From the NCBI GenBank assembly GCA_934365945.1, contig CAKRNE010000001.1, forward strand, positions 186,001 through 250,000: a stretch of DNA of 64,000 bases. Direction: 5' to 3'. Every line of letters starts with the position of its first letter. Position 1 is the first letter of the stretch. Positions 35,586-44,477 of this stretch are shown one piece after another. The DNA comes from an uncultured Agathobacter sp. Its GTDB lineage: Bacteria > Bacillota > Clostridia > Lachnospirales > Lachnospiraceae. Below the pieces are notes generated by a model, which was given only the letters and a program-made list of their open reading frames with translations, was not told the origin of the DNA and did not search any database. The translations under genes and the position numbers were made by a program.

Positions 35586-35618
35586 ATGTGCTTTACCGCT
35601 GCTTACACAGCTAATTTT
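35586..35618. repeat. Dispersed repeat, copy 1 (GTGCTTT...CAGCTAATTTT)
   Basis: The segment TGTGCTTTACCGCTGCTTAC plus ACAGCTAATTTT matches 63925-63956 (CGTGCTTTCCCGCTGCTACG plus CAGCTAATTTT) with four or five differences and one indel. Both are intergenic and can form a small GCTGC/GCAGC-type hairpin. Origin and role are unknown. Confidence 0.55.
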
Positions 35619-35649
35619 CTTACCAAAAACTATTACAAAACAAAAATAT

Positions 35650-35720
35650 TTGACTTTAGTACGACAATGTGATAAAGTTGTTTCATTGCAAGGGTGCACC
35701 AATCAGTGCATCCTTTTGTT
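35650..35720 (+). promoter_or_regulatory. Promoter and 5' hairpin of the amidohydrolase operon
   Basis: TTGACT (35650-35655), 17 bp and TAAAGT (35673-35678) form a promoter. A hairpin AAGGGTGCAC/GTGCATCCTT (35690-35699 with 35706-35715) followed by TTTTGTTTT starts almost at the first transcribed base. It looks like an intrinsic terminator in the leader, so it may attenuate the operon. The ribosome site AAGGAGG (35726-35732) follows. Confidence 0.55.
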
Positions 35721-35737
35721 TTACGAAGGAGGATTAT

Positions 35738-36958
35738 ATGGATGCGAAGGAACTGATTGCAGAGGCTGAACAATTGCAGGATGAGCTCGCCGGTATCAGG
35801 CATGAGCTTCACATGCACCCTGAGCTTGGTTTTGACCTGGAATTTACAAAGCCGTTTGTGAAAACTAAGCTTGAGGAAATGGGCTTTGAGGTTGAGGAAA
35901 TAGGAAAGGCCGGTCTTGTCACCACAATATCAGGTGATAAACCAGGTAAGACGGTGCTGATAAGAGCTGATATGGATGCTCTTCCTATAAACGAGGAGGC
36001 AGATGTCGAGTACAAGAGTAAGCTTCCCGGCAAAATGCATGCCTGTGGGCATGATATGCACACCACTATGCTGCTCGGTGCTGCAAGGCTTTTGAAGGAG
36101 CACCGGAATGAGCTCTGCGGAACTATAAAGCTTGAATTTCAGCCGGCTGAGGAGATTTTTCAGGGGTCTGAGGATATGATTGAGAATGGTCTGCTTGAAA
36201 ATCCAAAGGTTGATGCAGCCGTCATGTTTCATGTGGTGGCCGGTGTTCCGATGCCATCTGGAATGATTATGGTGCCGGGCGGCGGTATATCAATGGCTTC
36301 CTGTGAGCAGTATCATATCACTGTCACCGGAAAAAGCGGACACGGCTCAATGCCTCATACGGCTATTGATTCGATAACTGCGGCAGCTCAGATTCATCTT
36401 GCTCTGCAGGAGATTAACAGCCGAGAGATTGCACCGGATGAGTATGGTGTGTTTACCACCTGCCGATTTGAAGCCGGAAATGCTTCCAATGTATTTCCTG
36501 AAAAAGCCGAGATGTGGGGAACTATCAGAACTCTCGACACCGATGGCAAAATTGGCAGTCAGATTAAGACTCGCATGACTGAGATTGCAACCGGAATCGC
36601 CACTGCCATGAGATGTGAGGCAAAGGTTGAATTTGCAGATTTCTGTCCTTCAATGGTGACAGACAATGAGCTTGCTTCCGACGCGCTTTCTATCATGCAG
36701 GAGCTTTACGGTCCTATGGTTATAGATATGGCGGCGATAAATGGCGGCAAACCGGGTGGCGGAAGTGAGGATTTTGCTTTCGTAAGTCACCAGGTTCCAA
36801 CCGTCGGCATGTACATAACGGCCGGCAACAGTAAAGAGGGATATCAGTACGGACAACACAATTCGAAGGTCCGTTTTGATGATACAATTTTAAACAAAGG
36901 AAGTGCAGCTTATGCCTATATGGCACTCAGATGGCTGCAGAAAAAAGGAGGTAAATGA
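35738..36958 (+). CDS. M20-family amidohydrolase
   Basis: This amidohydrolase of about 406 residues belongs to the M20D family of metal-dependent peptidases/amidohydrolases (N-acyl-amino-acid hydrolases). The metal ligands lie in HACGHDMHTT (101-110) and QPAEE, and the dimerisation domain is in the middle. These enzymes release free amino acids from acylated or conjugated amino acids in the cytoplasm. The ATG at 35738 has AAGGAGG 5 nt upstream. The next two genes encode membrane proteins in the same operon, so a coupled uptake and hydrolysis unit for conjugated amino acids or short peptides is likely (inference). Confidence 0.9.
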   Translation: MDAKELIAEAEQLQDELAGIRHELHMHPELGFDLEFTKPFVKTKLEEMGFEVEEIGKAGLVTTISGDKPGKTVLIRADMDALPINEEADVEYKSKLPGKMHACGHDMHTTMLLGAARLLKEHRNELCGTIKLEFQPAEEIFQGSEDMIENGLLENPKVDAAVMFHVVAGVPMPSGMIMVPGGGISMASCEQYHITVTGKSGHGSMPHTAIDSITAAAQIHLALQEINSREIAPDEYGVFTTCRFEAGNASNVFPEKAEMWGTIRTLDTDGKIGSQIKTRMTEIATGIATAMRCEAKVEFADFCPSMVTDNELASDALSIMQELYGPMVIDMAAINGGKPGGGSEDFAFVSHQVPTVGMYITAGNSKEGYQYGQHNSKVRFDDTILNKGSAAYAYMALRWLQKKGGK

Positions 36959-36960
36959 TT

Positions 36961-37671
36961 ATGAAAGGTAGTGTAGTTGCAAGCAGTCCTCTTTTGTATG
37001 TTCTCATTGCAATCGGACTGATTGGCGTAGTTATTTTCGCATTGGTTTGCGCAAAAAAAGCGGCCGCAAGATGCTTAGAGCTTGGTATTAGCAGGGAAAC
37101 AATAAATAATGTCATAAAGGCAACCGTCTCTTCGGCCATTGTGCCAAGTGTTGCTATTTTGCTGGGCTTTGTGACGTTGAGTGTTTCTCTTGGTGCCGCA
37201 TGGCCATGGTGGAGACTTTCGGTTATCGGTTCGCTTTCATATGAGGTAATGGCCTCACAATATACAGCAGACGGTATCGGAGTTTCCCTTTCAAATATTC
37301 TCTCATCAGACGCTACAGTTTTCGGTGCGGTAATACTTGTCATGACAATCGGTGTACTCGTTGAGCCTTTGGCAGTTGCTTTTCTTGCCAAAAAATACTC
37401 CACAGGAATCATGAATGCAAAGAGCGGTTCTTCCGGAGATTGGGGCACCATTCTCTCAGGCTGCTTTTTCACGGCAATGTTTGCAGTGTATCTTCCGATT
37501 ATGTTTTTCACTGATTTGCCTACCACAATGACTCTTGTTACCAGTTTAGTCATTACTGTAGTGTGTGGTACGCTGTCGAAAAAGATTCACTGGATTGGCA
37601 ATTTTACCATGGCATTTGCACTCATCATCAGTATGTGCTCAAGCGTGCTGTGGGTTTCAGTTTTTAAATAG
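36961..37671 (+). CDS. DUF5058 family membrane protein
   Basis: This protein of about 236 residues has six or seven hydrophobic segments and matches the uncharacterised DUF5058 family (ALVCAKKAAARCLELGISRE, LGAAWPWWRLSVIGSLSYEV). It is translationally linked to the amidohydrolase: an ATG at 36955 overlaps its stop, but the ATG at 36961 is better placed 9 nt after AGGAGG. It probably forms a transporter with the following membrane protein, since the two genes are only 12 bp apart. Confidence 0.8.
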   Translation: MKGSVVASSPLLYVLIAIGLIGVVIFALVCAKKAAARCLELGISRETINNVIKATVSSAIVPSVAILLGFVTLSVSLGAAWPWWRLSVIGSLSYEVMASQYTADGIGVSLSNILSSDATVFGAVILVMTIGVLVEPLAVAFLAKKYSTGIMNAKSGSSGDWGTILSGCFFTAMFAVYLPIMFFTDLPTTMTLVTSLVITVVCGTLSKKIHWIGNFTMAFALIISMCSSVLWVSVFK

Positions 37672-37683
37672 GAGGATTGCATT

Positions 37684-38421
37684 ATGAAAAAAGAACAGAA
37701 TAATAACTCCGGCAAGCTGGATGTGTTTGTCGAGTGGGCTCATAAATCAGGAAGAGCATTTTTGCTCTGCTTCGTACTCTATATGATAATAGTTCCGATA
37801 GTTGTTTGTGCAGTATACAAGTGTTTTCCAAGCTTCAAGGTACTCGCTCCAGGTCTTGTGACCATACTCCTCATCATGGTTCCTACAGGAATCGCAGAGG
37901 TCGGAAGCTACACCCCTATTCTTGGTTCATCAAGCTACCTGACTTTTGCAACAGGTAACCTGATGAATCTCAAGATGCCATGTGTAATAAATGCCCAGAA
38001 AATCGCAAAGGTGGAGCAGAGCACCCCGGAGGGCGATGCGATTGCGCTTATCGCAACAGCCGTTTCATCAATTGTAACAATTGTTGTACTCGCGATTGGT
38101 CTCATACTAATCGTTCCATTGCAGCCAATACTCAGCAATCCATACGTGGCAACAGCAAGCAACTACATCATGCCTGCGCTGTTTGGATGCATGTCCTTAA
38201 GCCTGTTCGGAAACGGTGGCAGCAAGGTATATGTAAAAAACAGACTGCTCTGTGGTCTCATTCCTGCACTCATAGTATCAGCACTCACAATCATCGGAAT
38301 CGCCTCTGCAGGTGTTGCCAGCTACCTGCTTATCATCATGATTCCACTCACCATTTTATGTGCCAGAATCCTCTGGAAGAAAGGTGTTATACGCGTAGAG
38401 ACTGTGAAGGAAGATAAGTAA
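37684..38421 (+). CDS. Multi-span membrane protein, partner of DUF5058
   Basis: The 245-residue protein has six or seven hydrophobic segments and no recognised catalytic motif. The stretch VPTGIAEVGSYTPILGSSSY contains an unusually polar, glycine/serine-rich loop between membrane spans, as in substrate-binding half-helices of carriers. Its gene follows DUF5058 and the amidohydrolase in one operon with AGGAGG upstream. A two-subunit carrier for an amidohydrolase substrate is the most reasonable reading, but no function is proven for this family. Confidence 0.72.
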   Translation: MKKEQNNNSGKLDVFVEWAHKSGRAFLLCFVLYMIIVPIVVCAVYKCFPSFKVLAPGLVTILLIMVPTGIAEVGSYTPILGSSSYLTFATGNLMNLKMPCVINAQKIAKVEQSTPEGDAIALIATAVSSIVTIVVLAIGLILIVPLQPILSNPYVATASNYIMPALFGCMSLSLFGNGGSKVYVKNRLLCGLIPALIVSALTIIGIASAGVASYLLIIMIPLTILCARILWKKGVIRVETVKEDK

Positions 38422-38444
38422 TACACAGTAATACACATATCATA

Positions 38445-39920
38445 TCAGCTCAGCTCTATCTCATATGCTCCGGCTTCAAAATCCACTGTAAGAAGCGCAT
38501 ACGCTCCATCGTTATCATAGCGGATTGAGAGCTTTGGTCCTTCTTCTGCTACTGTGATGACAGCCCCCTTCTCAAACGCCTTATGCGTATTTCTCATGCG
38601 AAGCAGCTCAAGCTGTTTTGTGACAACATCCTTTTTTAGTGCCTCCCTTATATCGGAGGCACTAAGGTTTGTTCTGTTGATTTCCTTATGTCCTGATTCT
38701 CCTGCGCGTCTTACGGCCTCATGGTCATTTTTGCCTGCAAAGAGGTCCAGATACCATACCTGCGGCTTGCCCGGCATGAACATCTGAATGGCGCGGGCCA
38801 GAAGCATTTTGCTGTCAGACTCACCAAGCGCACTGTAATATGTGGCATTGACCTGATAATATATATTCTTCTGTCCGTGAAGATTTTTGACCATGCCGCC
38901 ACGAGATACAATCAGATCTATAAGCGAGCGTATATCATCCTCCGGGAGCAGCCCCTTTAAGTCCAGAAGAGGTATGCCGTCATGGCAGCCAAGCATGTTG
39001 ACTGTTGCGATTTTATCTTCCACAATCTCACGCGCCCATTTTGCCAGGTAATCTGTTCTCCTGTTCTCAATCGCATCAATTATCAGTCCCGGTAAAAAGA
39101 AATCATATGTGGCATAGCCCTTATCTGCAAGGGTTTTGTATATTTTTTCCTCATATGCCGCGTGTATTTCAGGCAGCAAAGTCAGCCCAAGCGGTGCTGC
39201 AAGCTCGTGAATCTGCTGTAGAAATTCCCAGGTCTCAGGGTCATTCAGGAAATTCTTTTTCCCCGGTGCCTTAGGCGCATAGGCAAATGCATCGAGTCTC
39301 ACGATAGCCGCACCGTAGGATGCAATTTTTTCAAGTGTTTCACGATAGAAATCCCATACCTTTTCGGACTTTATATTTAAATCCATCTGTCCCAGATAAT
39401 CTCTGCCATGCACCTCCTGATAAAATGTGTTCCAGTATGGCACTCTTCGTCCATCCGGAAACTCAACCATGAGAATCGGAAGCCCCGGCTTTCTGAAAAA
39501 CATCTGCTTTAAGCATGATTCATCAGGCTGTATATAGCCCTCGTCTGTCATGACTCCATGACCTTCCCAGAATTTGTTCCAGTCTATGAAAAAGTCGCGG
39601 TACTCCGACTCATCGCCCTTTTCCACCAGATCCTTGAACTGTGGTGACTGTGCTGAAGCATGGTTTAAAATAAAATCAAGCTTTAAGTCAATCCCCAGCT
39701 CCTTCAACTGCGATAAATCCTCTGTTGTCGCAAGCTCCTCATTCAGATTGTAGTCCACGACCGAAAATCCGCGGTCCAAATCCGAATGATAGAGGCTGGG
39801 CAGAATATAAAATGATGAAAATGTATCCTGCATTTCCTTCTTTTTGAGCAGCGCTGTGATATCGGAAAGCTTACCACCCAGACTGTCAGGATATGCATTA
39901 AGCATAGGTTTATTGTTCAT
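38445..39920 (-). CDS. gtfA: Sucrose phosphorylase (GH13_18)
   Basis: This enzyme of about 491 residues is a GH13 subfamily 18 phosphorylase: sucrose plus phosphate gives glucose-1-phosphate and fructose. The nucleophile is D210 in VRLDAFAYAPK and the acid/base is E251 in LLPEIHAAY. It opens with the family sequence NAYPDSLGGKLSDI. The ATG at 39920, overlapping the AgaSK gene by 11 bp, is preferred because the GGAAGG ribosome site lies 12-14 nt upstream; the longer frame from 39941 includes that site. In the raffinose operon it processes sucrose released by AgaSK. The closely related sucrose 6'-phosphate phosphorylases cannot be excluded, and would suit a kinase partner. Confidence 0.9.
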   Translation of the reverse strand: MNNKPMLNAYPDSLGGKLSDITALLKKKEMQDTFSSFYILPSLYHSDLDRGFSVVDYNLNEELATTEDLSQLKELGIDLKLDFILNHASAQSPQFKDLVEKGDESEYRDFFIDWNKFWEGHGVMTDEGYIQPDESCLKQMFFRKPGLPILMVEFPDGRRVPYWNTFYQEVHGRDYLGQMDLNIKSEKVWDFYRETLEKIASYGAAIVRLDAFAYAPKAPGKKNFLNDPETWEFLQQIHELAAPLGLTLLPEIHAAYEEKIYKTLADKGYATYDFFLPGLIIDAIENRRTDYLAKWAREIVEDKIATVNMLGCHDGIPLLDLKGLLPEDDIRSLIDLIVSRGGMVKNLHGQKNIYYQVNATYYSALGESDSKMLLARAIQMFMPGKPQVWYLDLFAGKNDHEAVRRAGESGHKEINRTNLSASDIREALKKDVVTKQLELLRMRNTHKAFEKGAVITVAEEGPKLSIRYDNDGAYALLTVDFEAGAYEIELS

Positions 39921-42726
39921 AGACTTTGCCATCCCTTCCAACTACGATACGCGCATTTTTGCCCTGTAAATCAAGCTTTTCCTGCTCCAATTCCACTACG
40001 CGGCATATGAAAGGGCTTGCGGCATTTTCGTCACGTCCTCTCTTAATGCGGCGCGCCTTGGTCTCCTCAGGCGAGCTCTCCAGAAATACAGGTATATCAA
40101 CGCCCTTAAGGTATTCGCTGCCTCCGTGGGTCCACTCTAAGATAAGCACCTTAATTCCTGTAAAATCAGTTTCGTCATATGAGATATCACCATCCTCGCG
40201 GCCCATATGCTTTATCTCAATTATATCTTTTCCTGCCTTAAACTCTGAAAGCTCCTTGTTAATCCTGTCAAAGTCAATCTCCTTTGGTGTTCCAAGATAT
40301 CCACGTAAGCCCTCCTCGCCGGACTCGTTATACACATTAAGGCGCTCCTCGTCATTTCTCATCGGAATACGGTGTGGATAATTATCTCCCGTCAGCACAT
40401 AGCAGGCTGTATTATCGTTAAGAAAATACTGCTGCAGAGCTGCTGCAATCGTTGTCTTTCCTGAGCCTGAACCGCCGTAGACGCTTATTACAAGACGACT
40501 ATCAGAAGCACTATCTGTACTATCAGACACCTTCTTTATCTCATCATACAGCTTCCTTGCCTCATCAAGCCTGATAAATGAAAACTGGTATGCCTCATAC
40601 TCCTTTGCGGCAAACGGAAGCGGTATTCCTGCATTCATCAGTGCTGCACCCGTATACTGCATGCCTGTATTTTCCTCAATATATACCGCATCAGGCTCCA
40701 GCCCCTTAAGCTTCACATAGCATGCTGCCGCGTTTGCCTCAGCATACAGACGAACCACGCTCACAAGCGCTCTGTCCTTTGCCTTTGAAACAGACATCCA
40801 TGCTGCCACCTCATCCTCAAATGGGCTTGTAAGGCGCCAGTAGGTGCCCTCATTTATGAGCATCTCATACTTCTTAAAGGTCTTTATCTGCTCTCTGATT
40901 TCTTCCTTTTCCTCATCTGACAGAAGGGCCGGATTCAACTCATAGCCAAAGGTTCCTGCCATGGCTGTGATGCCCCTTGTTTTAAGGCTTGTCACTCTGC
41001 CTGTCTGATGATTTGGCACTGCCGATACATGCGCTCCCATGGATGATACCGGATAGAAGAATGATGTGCCATACTGTATTCTTGTACGGTTTATGGCATC
41101 TGTATTGTCGCTGCACCATATCTGTGGACTGTAGTAGAGCATGCCTGCATCAAATCGTCCACCGCCGCCACTGCAGCCCTCAAGAAGTATATCCGGATAT
41201 CTCGTCACCAGACGCTCCATAAAGTCATACACTCCAAGCACATAGTCATATGCAAGATTTCCTGCATACACATCAGCCATGCTTCTGTTCATATCCCACT
41301 TCACATAGTCGATCTTTCCCTGGTCAAACACCGCGCAGATCTGATCAAAAATATTGTCCCTCACTTCTTTTCTCGAAAAGTCCAAAAGAAGCTGGTTTCT
41401 TGAACGGACCGGAAGCTTTCCCGGAATCCGGATAGCCCAGTCAGGATGCTCTCTGTACAGATTACTGTCCTCATTTACCATCTCAGGCTCAATCCATATA
41501 CCGAATTTCACGCCCTGTGCATGCACTCTGTCAATTAGCTCAGAGAGAGTTCCGCCAAGCTTTTTCTCATTCACAAACCAGTCACCGAGTGATGAATTAT
41601 CATCATCTCTCTTTCCAAACCAGCCGTCATCCATGACCACCATATCTATGCCCAGTGATGCGGCCTCCTTTGCGAGGTCTACTATCGTATCACCTGTAAA
41701 GTCAAAGTATGCAGCCTCCCAGCTATTGATGAGCACCGGTCTTACCTCATGTGCAAAGCTGCTCCTGCACACATGCTCACTGATGCAGGTGTGGTACTGA
41801 TGAGAAAGCTGCGAAAAACCGTCTGCTGAGTATGACATAATAACCTCAGGCACTGTGAAGGTTTCTCCTGCAGCAAGCGGATATGAAAACAGCTCATCAG
41901 AAAGTCCCATTAACAGGCGTGTCTGGTTAATCTGATCCTTCTCTGCCTCACACGAGAAGTTGCCACTGTATACAAAGAGCATACCATAGCATTCTCCTGC
42001 ATTTTCTGTAGTATCGCGCTGAGCGAGAATAACTACCGGATTATACTGGTGGCTCGAGGTTCCCCTGCGGCTTCCGAATGAAAGTGTGCCGTGTCCTAAG
42101 TGTGTGCGCTCAAGATTGCGCTCCATGGCATGCTTTCCATAGAATCTGAGCACATCATAGTCTCCGTAAACCATATCCAGACAGGCAGCATAAGCCTTTT
42201 CAATTGTAATATTTCCACTGCCTGTATTTTTAATGAGCACACTTCTTGTAATGACATCACAAGCCTCGAGCACACCATAAAGCAGATGCACCTCAACGCC
42301 TGCGATATCATCGCCAAGAACTATTTCAAGAGTCTGCGCTTCATCATCAGATGCCCACACTGCCGGAAGTCCCTTTAGAGCGTATTTTCCGTCTCTGATT
42401 TCATGGCTCTTATAAATAAGCTCCACATTCTCAGTGCCCTGTTCGTTTTTGATATCAAGCGCAATATTTCTGAAATCGCCTGTGCCAAGAGTCGGATACT
42501 CCTGTGGCAGCGAATCAAGCGAATATGTACGGTTCATGCCTGCTGCGTAAGGATTACCTGAAAAGCCTCTGTCAGCATATGTCAGCATATAGTCCATATC
42601 GCCTGCGCTTTTTGCTCCGTAGTACAGATGCAGCAGATAGCCAAGTCTGTCTATCTGCATCTGATATGTGGTGTGAGCTGTCTGTAAAGTAAAAATTTTC
42701 TTGTTTGGATTAAATATAATTGCCAT
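39910..42726 (-). CDS. agaSK: Bifunctional alpha-galactosidase/sucrose kinase (AgaSK)
   Basis: The 938-residue protein fuses two enzymes. Residues 1-725 form a GH36 alpha-galactosidase with nucleophile D478 in VKWDMNRSM and acid/base D540 in IWCSDNTDA. Residues about 740-938 are a P-loop kinase with Walker A GGSGSGKTT (751-759). The same fusion was described in Ruminococcus gnavus E1, where it releases galactose from raffinose and phosphorylates the resulting sucrose at the glucose 6-OH. This length fits that enzyme. It is preceded by the two permease genes and followed by sucrose phosphorylase, a complete raffinose-family pathway. There is no signal peptide, so it is cytoplasmic. Confidence 0.95.
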   Translation of the reverse strand: MAIIFNPNKKIFTLQTAHTTYQMQIDRLGYLLHLYYGAKSAGDMDYMLTYADRGFSGNPYAAGMNRTYSLDSLPQEYPTLGTGDFRNIALDIKNEQGTENVELIYKSHEIRDGKYALKGLPAVWASDDEAQTLEIVLGDDIAGVEVHLLYGVLEACDVITRSVLIKNTGSGNITIEKAYAACLDMVYGDYDVLRFYGKHAMERNLERTHLGHGTLSFGSRRGTSSHQYNPVVILAQRDTTENAGECYGMLFVYSGNFSCEAEKDQINQTRLLMGLSDELFSYPLAAGETFTVPEVIMSYSADGFSQLSHQYHTCISEHVCRSSFAHEVRPVLINSWEAAYFDFTGDTIVDLAKEAASLGIDMVVMDDGWFGKRDDDNSSLGDWFVNEKKLGGTLSELIDRVHAQGVKFGIWIEPEMVNEDSNLYREHPDWAIRIPGKLPVRSRNQLLLDFSRKEVRDNIFDQICAVFDQGKIDYVKWDMNRSMADVYAGNLAYDYVLGVYDFMERLVTRYPDILLEGCSGGGGRFDAGMLYYSPQIWCSDNTDAINRTRIQYGTSFFYPVSSMGAHVSAVPNHQTGRVTSLKTRGITAMAGTFGYELNPALLSDEEKEEIREQIKTFKKYEMLINEGTYWRLTSPFEDEVAAWMSVSKAKDRALVSVVRLYAEANAAACYVKLKGLEPDAVYIEENTGMQYTGAALMNAGIPLPFAAKEYEAYQFSFIRLDEARKLYDEIKKVSDSTDSASDSRLVISVYGGSGSGKTTIAAALQQYFLNDNTACYVLTGDNYPHRIPMRNDEERLNVYNESGEEGLRGYLGTPKEIDFDRINKELSEFKAGKDIIEIKHMGREDGDISYDETDFTGIKVLILEWTHGGSEYLKGVDIPVFLESSPEETKARRIKRGRDENAASPFICRVVELEQEKLDLQGKNARIVVGRDGKVYEQ

Positions 42727-42765
42727 AAAATCACCCCATATTATTGTTAAAATAGTGTTTAAAAA

Positions 42766-43602
42766 TTATCCCTTGATTGCACCGTTTGCAACACCGTTTA
42801 ATATCTGCTTCTGGCAGATTATGTAGAATATAAGTATCGGTATCAAAGCCAGAATATATGATGCAAATGCCAGATTGTAGTTGGTTCCAAACTGTGTCTG
42901 GAAATTGAGCTGTGCCAGCGGCAGTGTATTCTGTCCTGTTCCTGACATGATGACAAGCGGTGTCATGACATCATTCCATGTACCGAGTGCTGTCAGGATG
43001 GCTACTGTCGCATGCATAGGCTTCATCATAGGAAATACAACTCTCCAGTATGTTGTCCAGGTGCTTGCGCCATCGATGTCTGCAGCCTCCTCAAGTGCCA
43101 TAGGGATATTTTTCAAGTATCCACTATATAATAAAACATTCATCGGCATGTAAAACACAAGGTATAAAATGATAACTCCTGCCCTGTTTCCAAGTCCCAT
43201 CTGCGCAGTCTGCTTTACAAGAGGCATCATGAGAATTGAGAATGGCACAAACATACCGCTTACAATATAAAGATATATGAAACGGAAGCTCTTTTTCCTT
43301 GCCATGCCTCGTCCGATAACATATCCTGCAATCGAATGAATAAGGATTGCGAGAACAATGGTCACAATAGTGATAAGCAAGCTGTTTCCGAGAGAATGCC
43401 AGAAATCAGTCACCTTCATAGCCTCTGTGAAGTTTGAGAAGCTCCACTTTGAAGGGAAGGAAAGAGCTCCTGCAACATCATTTGTCATCTCACTCGGTTT
43501 CTTGAAGGCAATGATAACAGCCATATACAGCGGGAAAAATACGGTTAAGGTTCCCAATATTAAAACGATGGTAAGTACCCAGTTTGTTTTTTGTTTTTTC
43601 AT
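42766..43602 (-). CDS. Raffinose-type sugar ABC permease, MsmG/RafG-like
   Basis: This 278-residue CUT1 permease has six transmembrane segments and the EAA loop EEAADIDGASTWTTYWRVVF. Its ATG overlaps the stop of the other permease by one base (TAATG). It should import raffinose-family oligosaccharides with its partner, judging by the AgaSK gene 39 bp downstream. No ATPase is encoded here, as in other shared-ATPase CUT1 systems. Confidence 0.93.
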   Translation of the reverse strand: MKKQKTNWVLTIVLILGTLTVFFPLYMAVIIAFKKPSEMTNDVAGALSFPSKWSFSNFTEAMKVTDFWHSLGNSLLITIVTIVLAILIHSIAGYVIGRGMARKKSFRFIYLYIVSGMFVPFSILMMPLVKQTAQMGLGNRAGVIILYLVFYMPMNVLLYSGYLKNIPMALEEAADIDGASTWTTYWRVVFPMMKPMHATVAILTALGTWNDVMTPLVIMSGTGQNTLPLAQLNFQTQFGTNYNLAFASYILALIPILIFYIICQKQILNGVANGAIKG

Positions 43603-44477
43603 TATAACTGTTCCTCCTTCTTATTCATAACGCCCATCTGGAATAGTGAAATAGCCACAATTACAACAAAGAAAATTACTGCGTTTGCACTCTGGAAGCC
43701 AAATTGTCCTCCATCCATACCATTTCTGTAAATCAGGTATGAGATTGACTCTGTGCTCTGCGCCGGGCCTCCCTTTGTCAATGACATAATCTGGTCAAAT
43801 ACCATGAGGAAGTTCTTTGTGCTGAGCACCAGATTGATTGTGACAAACGGCATAACGAGTGGAAATGTAACCTTCCAGAACTGCTTCCATTTGCCTGCTC
43901 CGTCGAGCATGCTGGCTTCATAAACATCCTCAGGCACCGTCTGCAGACCTGATATGTAAATGATGGTATTCATGGCAACTGCCTGCCATACACCGACAAT
44001 CAGCACACCAATCCATGCATATTTTTCACTTGCCAGAATACTGTTTTGTATGAAACCGATATTAAAGGTATTTCCTACTGCCGGCAGAATATATGTAAAA
44101 ATAAAGCTGAAAATGTAACCAATAACCAGTCCGCCAAGGATATTCGGTACGAAATAAATACCTCTTAATGCACTCTTTCCGCGGATATTACTGTTTAGCG
44201 CAACTGCCATCACAAGGCTTAATACATTTACAAGTACGGTTCCTGCAATCGCATATTTAAAGGTAAACAGATAGCTCTTTCCGACTCTGGCGTCGGTAAA
44301 AAGGTCTGCATAGTTTCTAAGTCCGACATAATCATAAGAGCCATAGCCCTTGTAGTTTGTAAAGCTGTAAATCACACCCTTTATCATCGGCAGTGTGTTG
44401 AATGCGAAAAATAAAACCACAACAGGTATCACAACTGCCCAGAATGTCTTGTCCCTATTTGACATTTTCTTTTTCAT
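43602..44477 (-). CDS. Raffinose-type sugar ABC permease, MsmF/RafF-like
   Basis: This 291-residue MalF-type permease has six spans and the EAA loop YEASMLDGAGKWKQFWKVTF. Its ATG overlaps the stop of the binding protein gene (ATGA, 44474-44477), with AGGAGG upstream. It forms the importer channel with the permease overlapping its 3' end. Confidence 0.93.
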   Translation of the reverse strand: MKKKMSNRDKTFWAVVIPVVVLFFAFNTLPMIKGVIYSFTNYKGYGSYDYVGLRNYADLFTDARVGKSYLFTFKYAIAGTVLVNVLSLVMAVALNSNIRGKSALRGIYFVPNILGGLVIGYIFSFIFTYILPAVGNTFNIGFIQNSILASEKYAWIGVLIVGVWQAVAMNTIIYISGLQTVPEDVYEASMLDGAGKWKQFWKVTFPLVMPFVTINLVLSTKNFLMVFDQIMSLTKGGPAQSTESISYLIYRNGMDGGQFGFQSANAVIFFVVIVAISLFQMGVMNKKEEQL

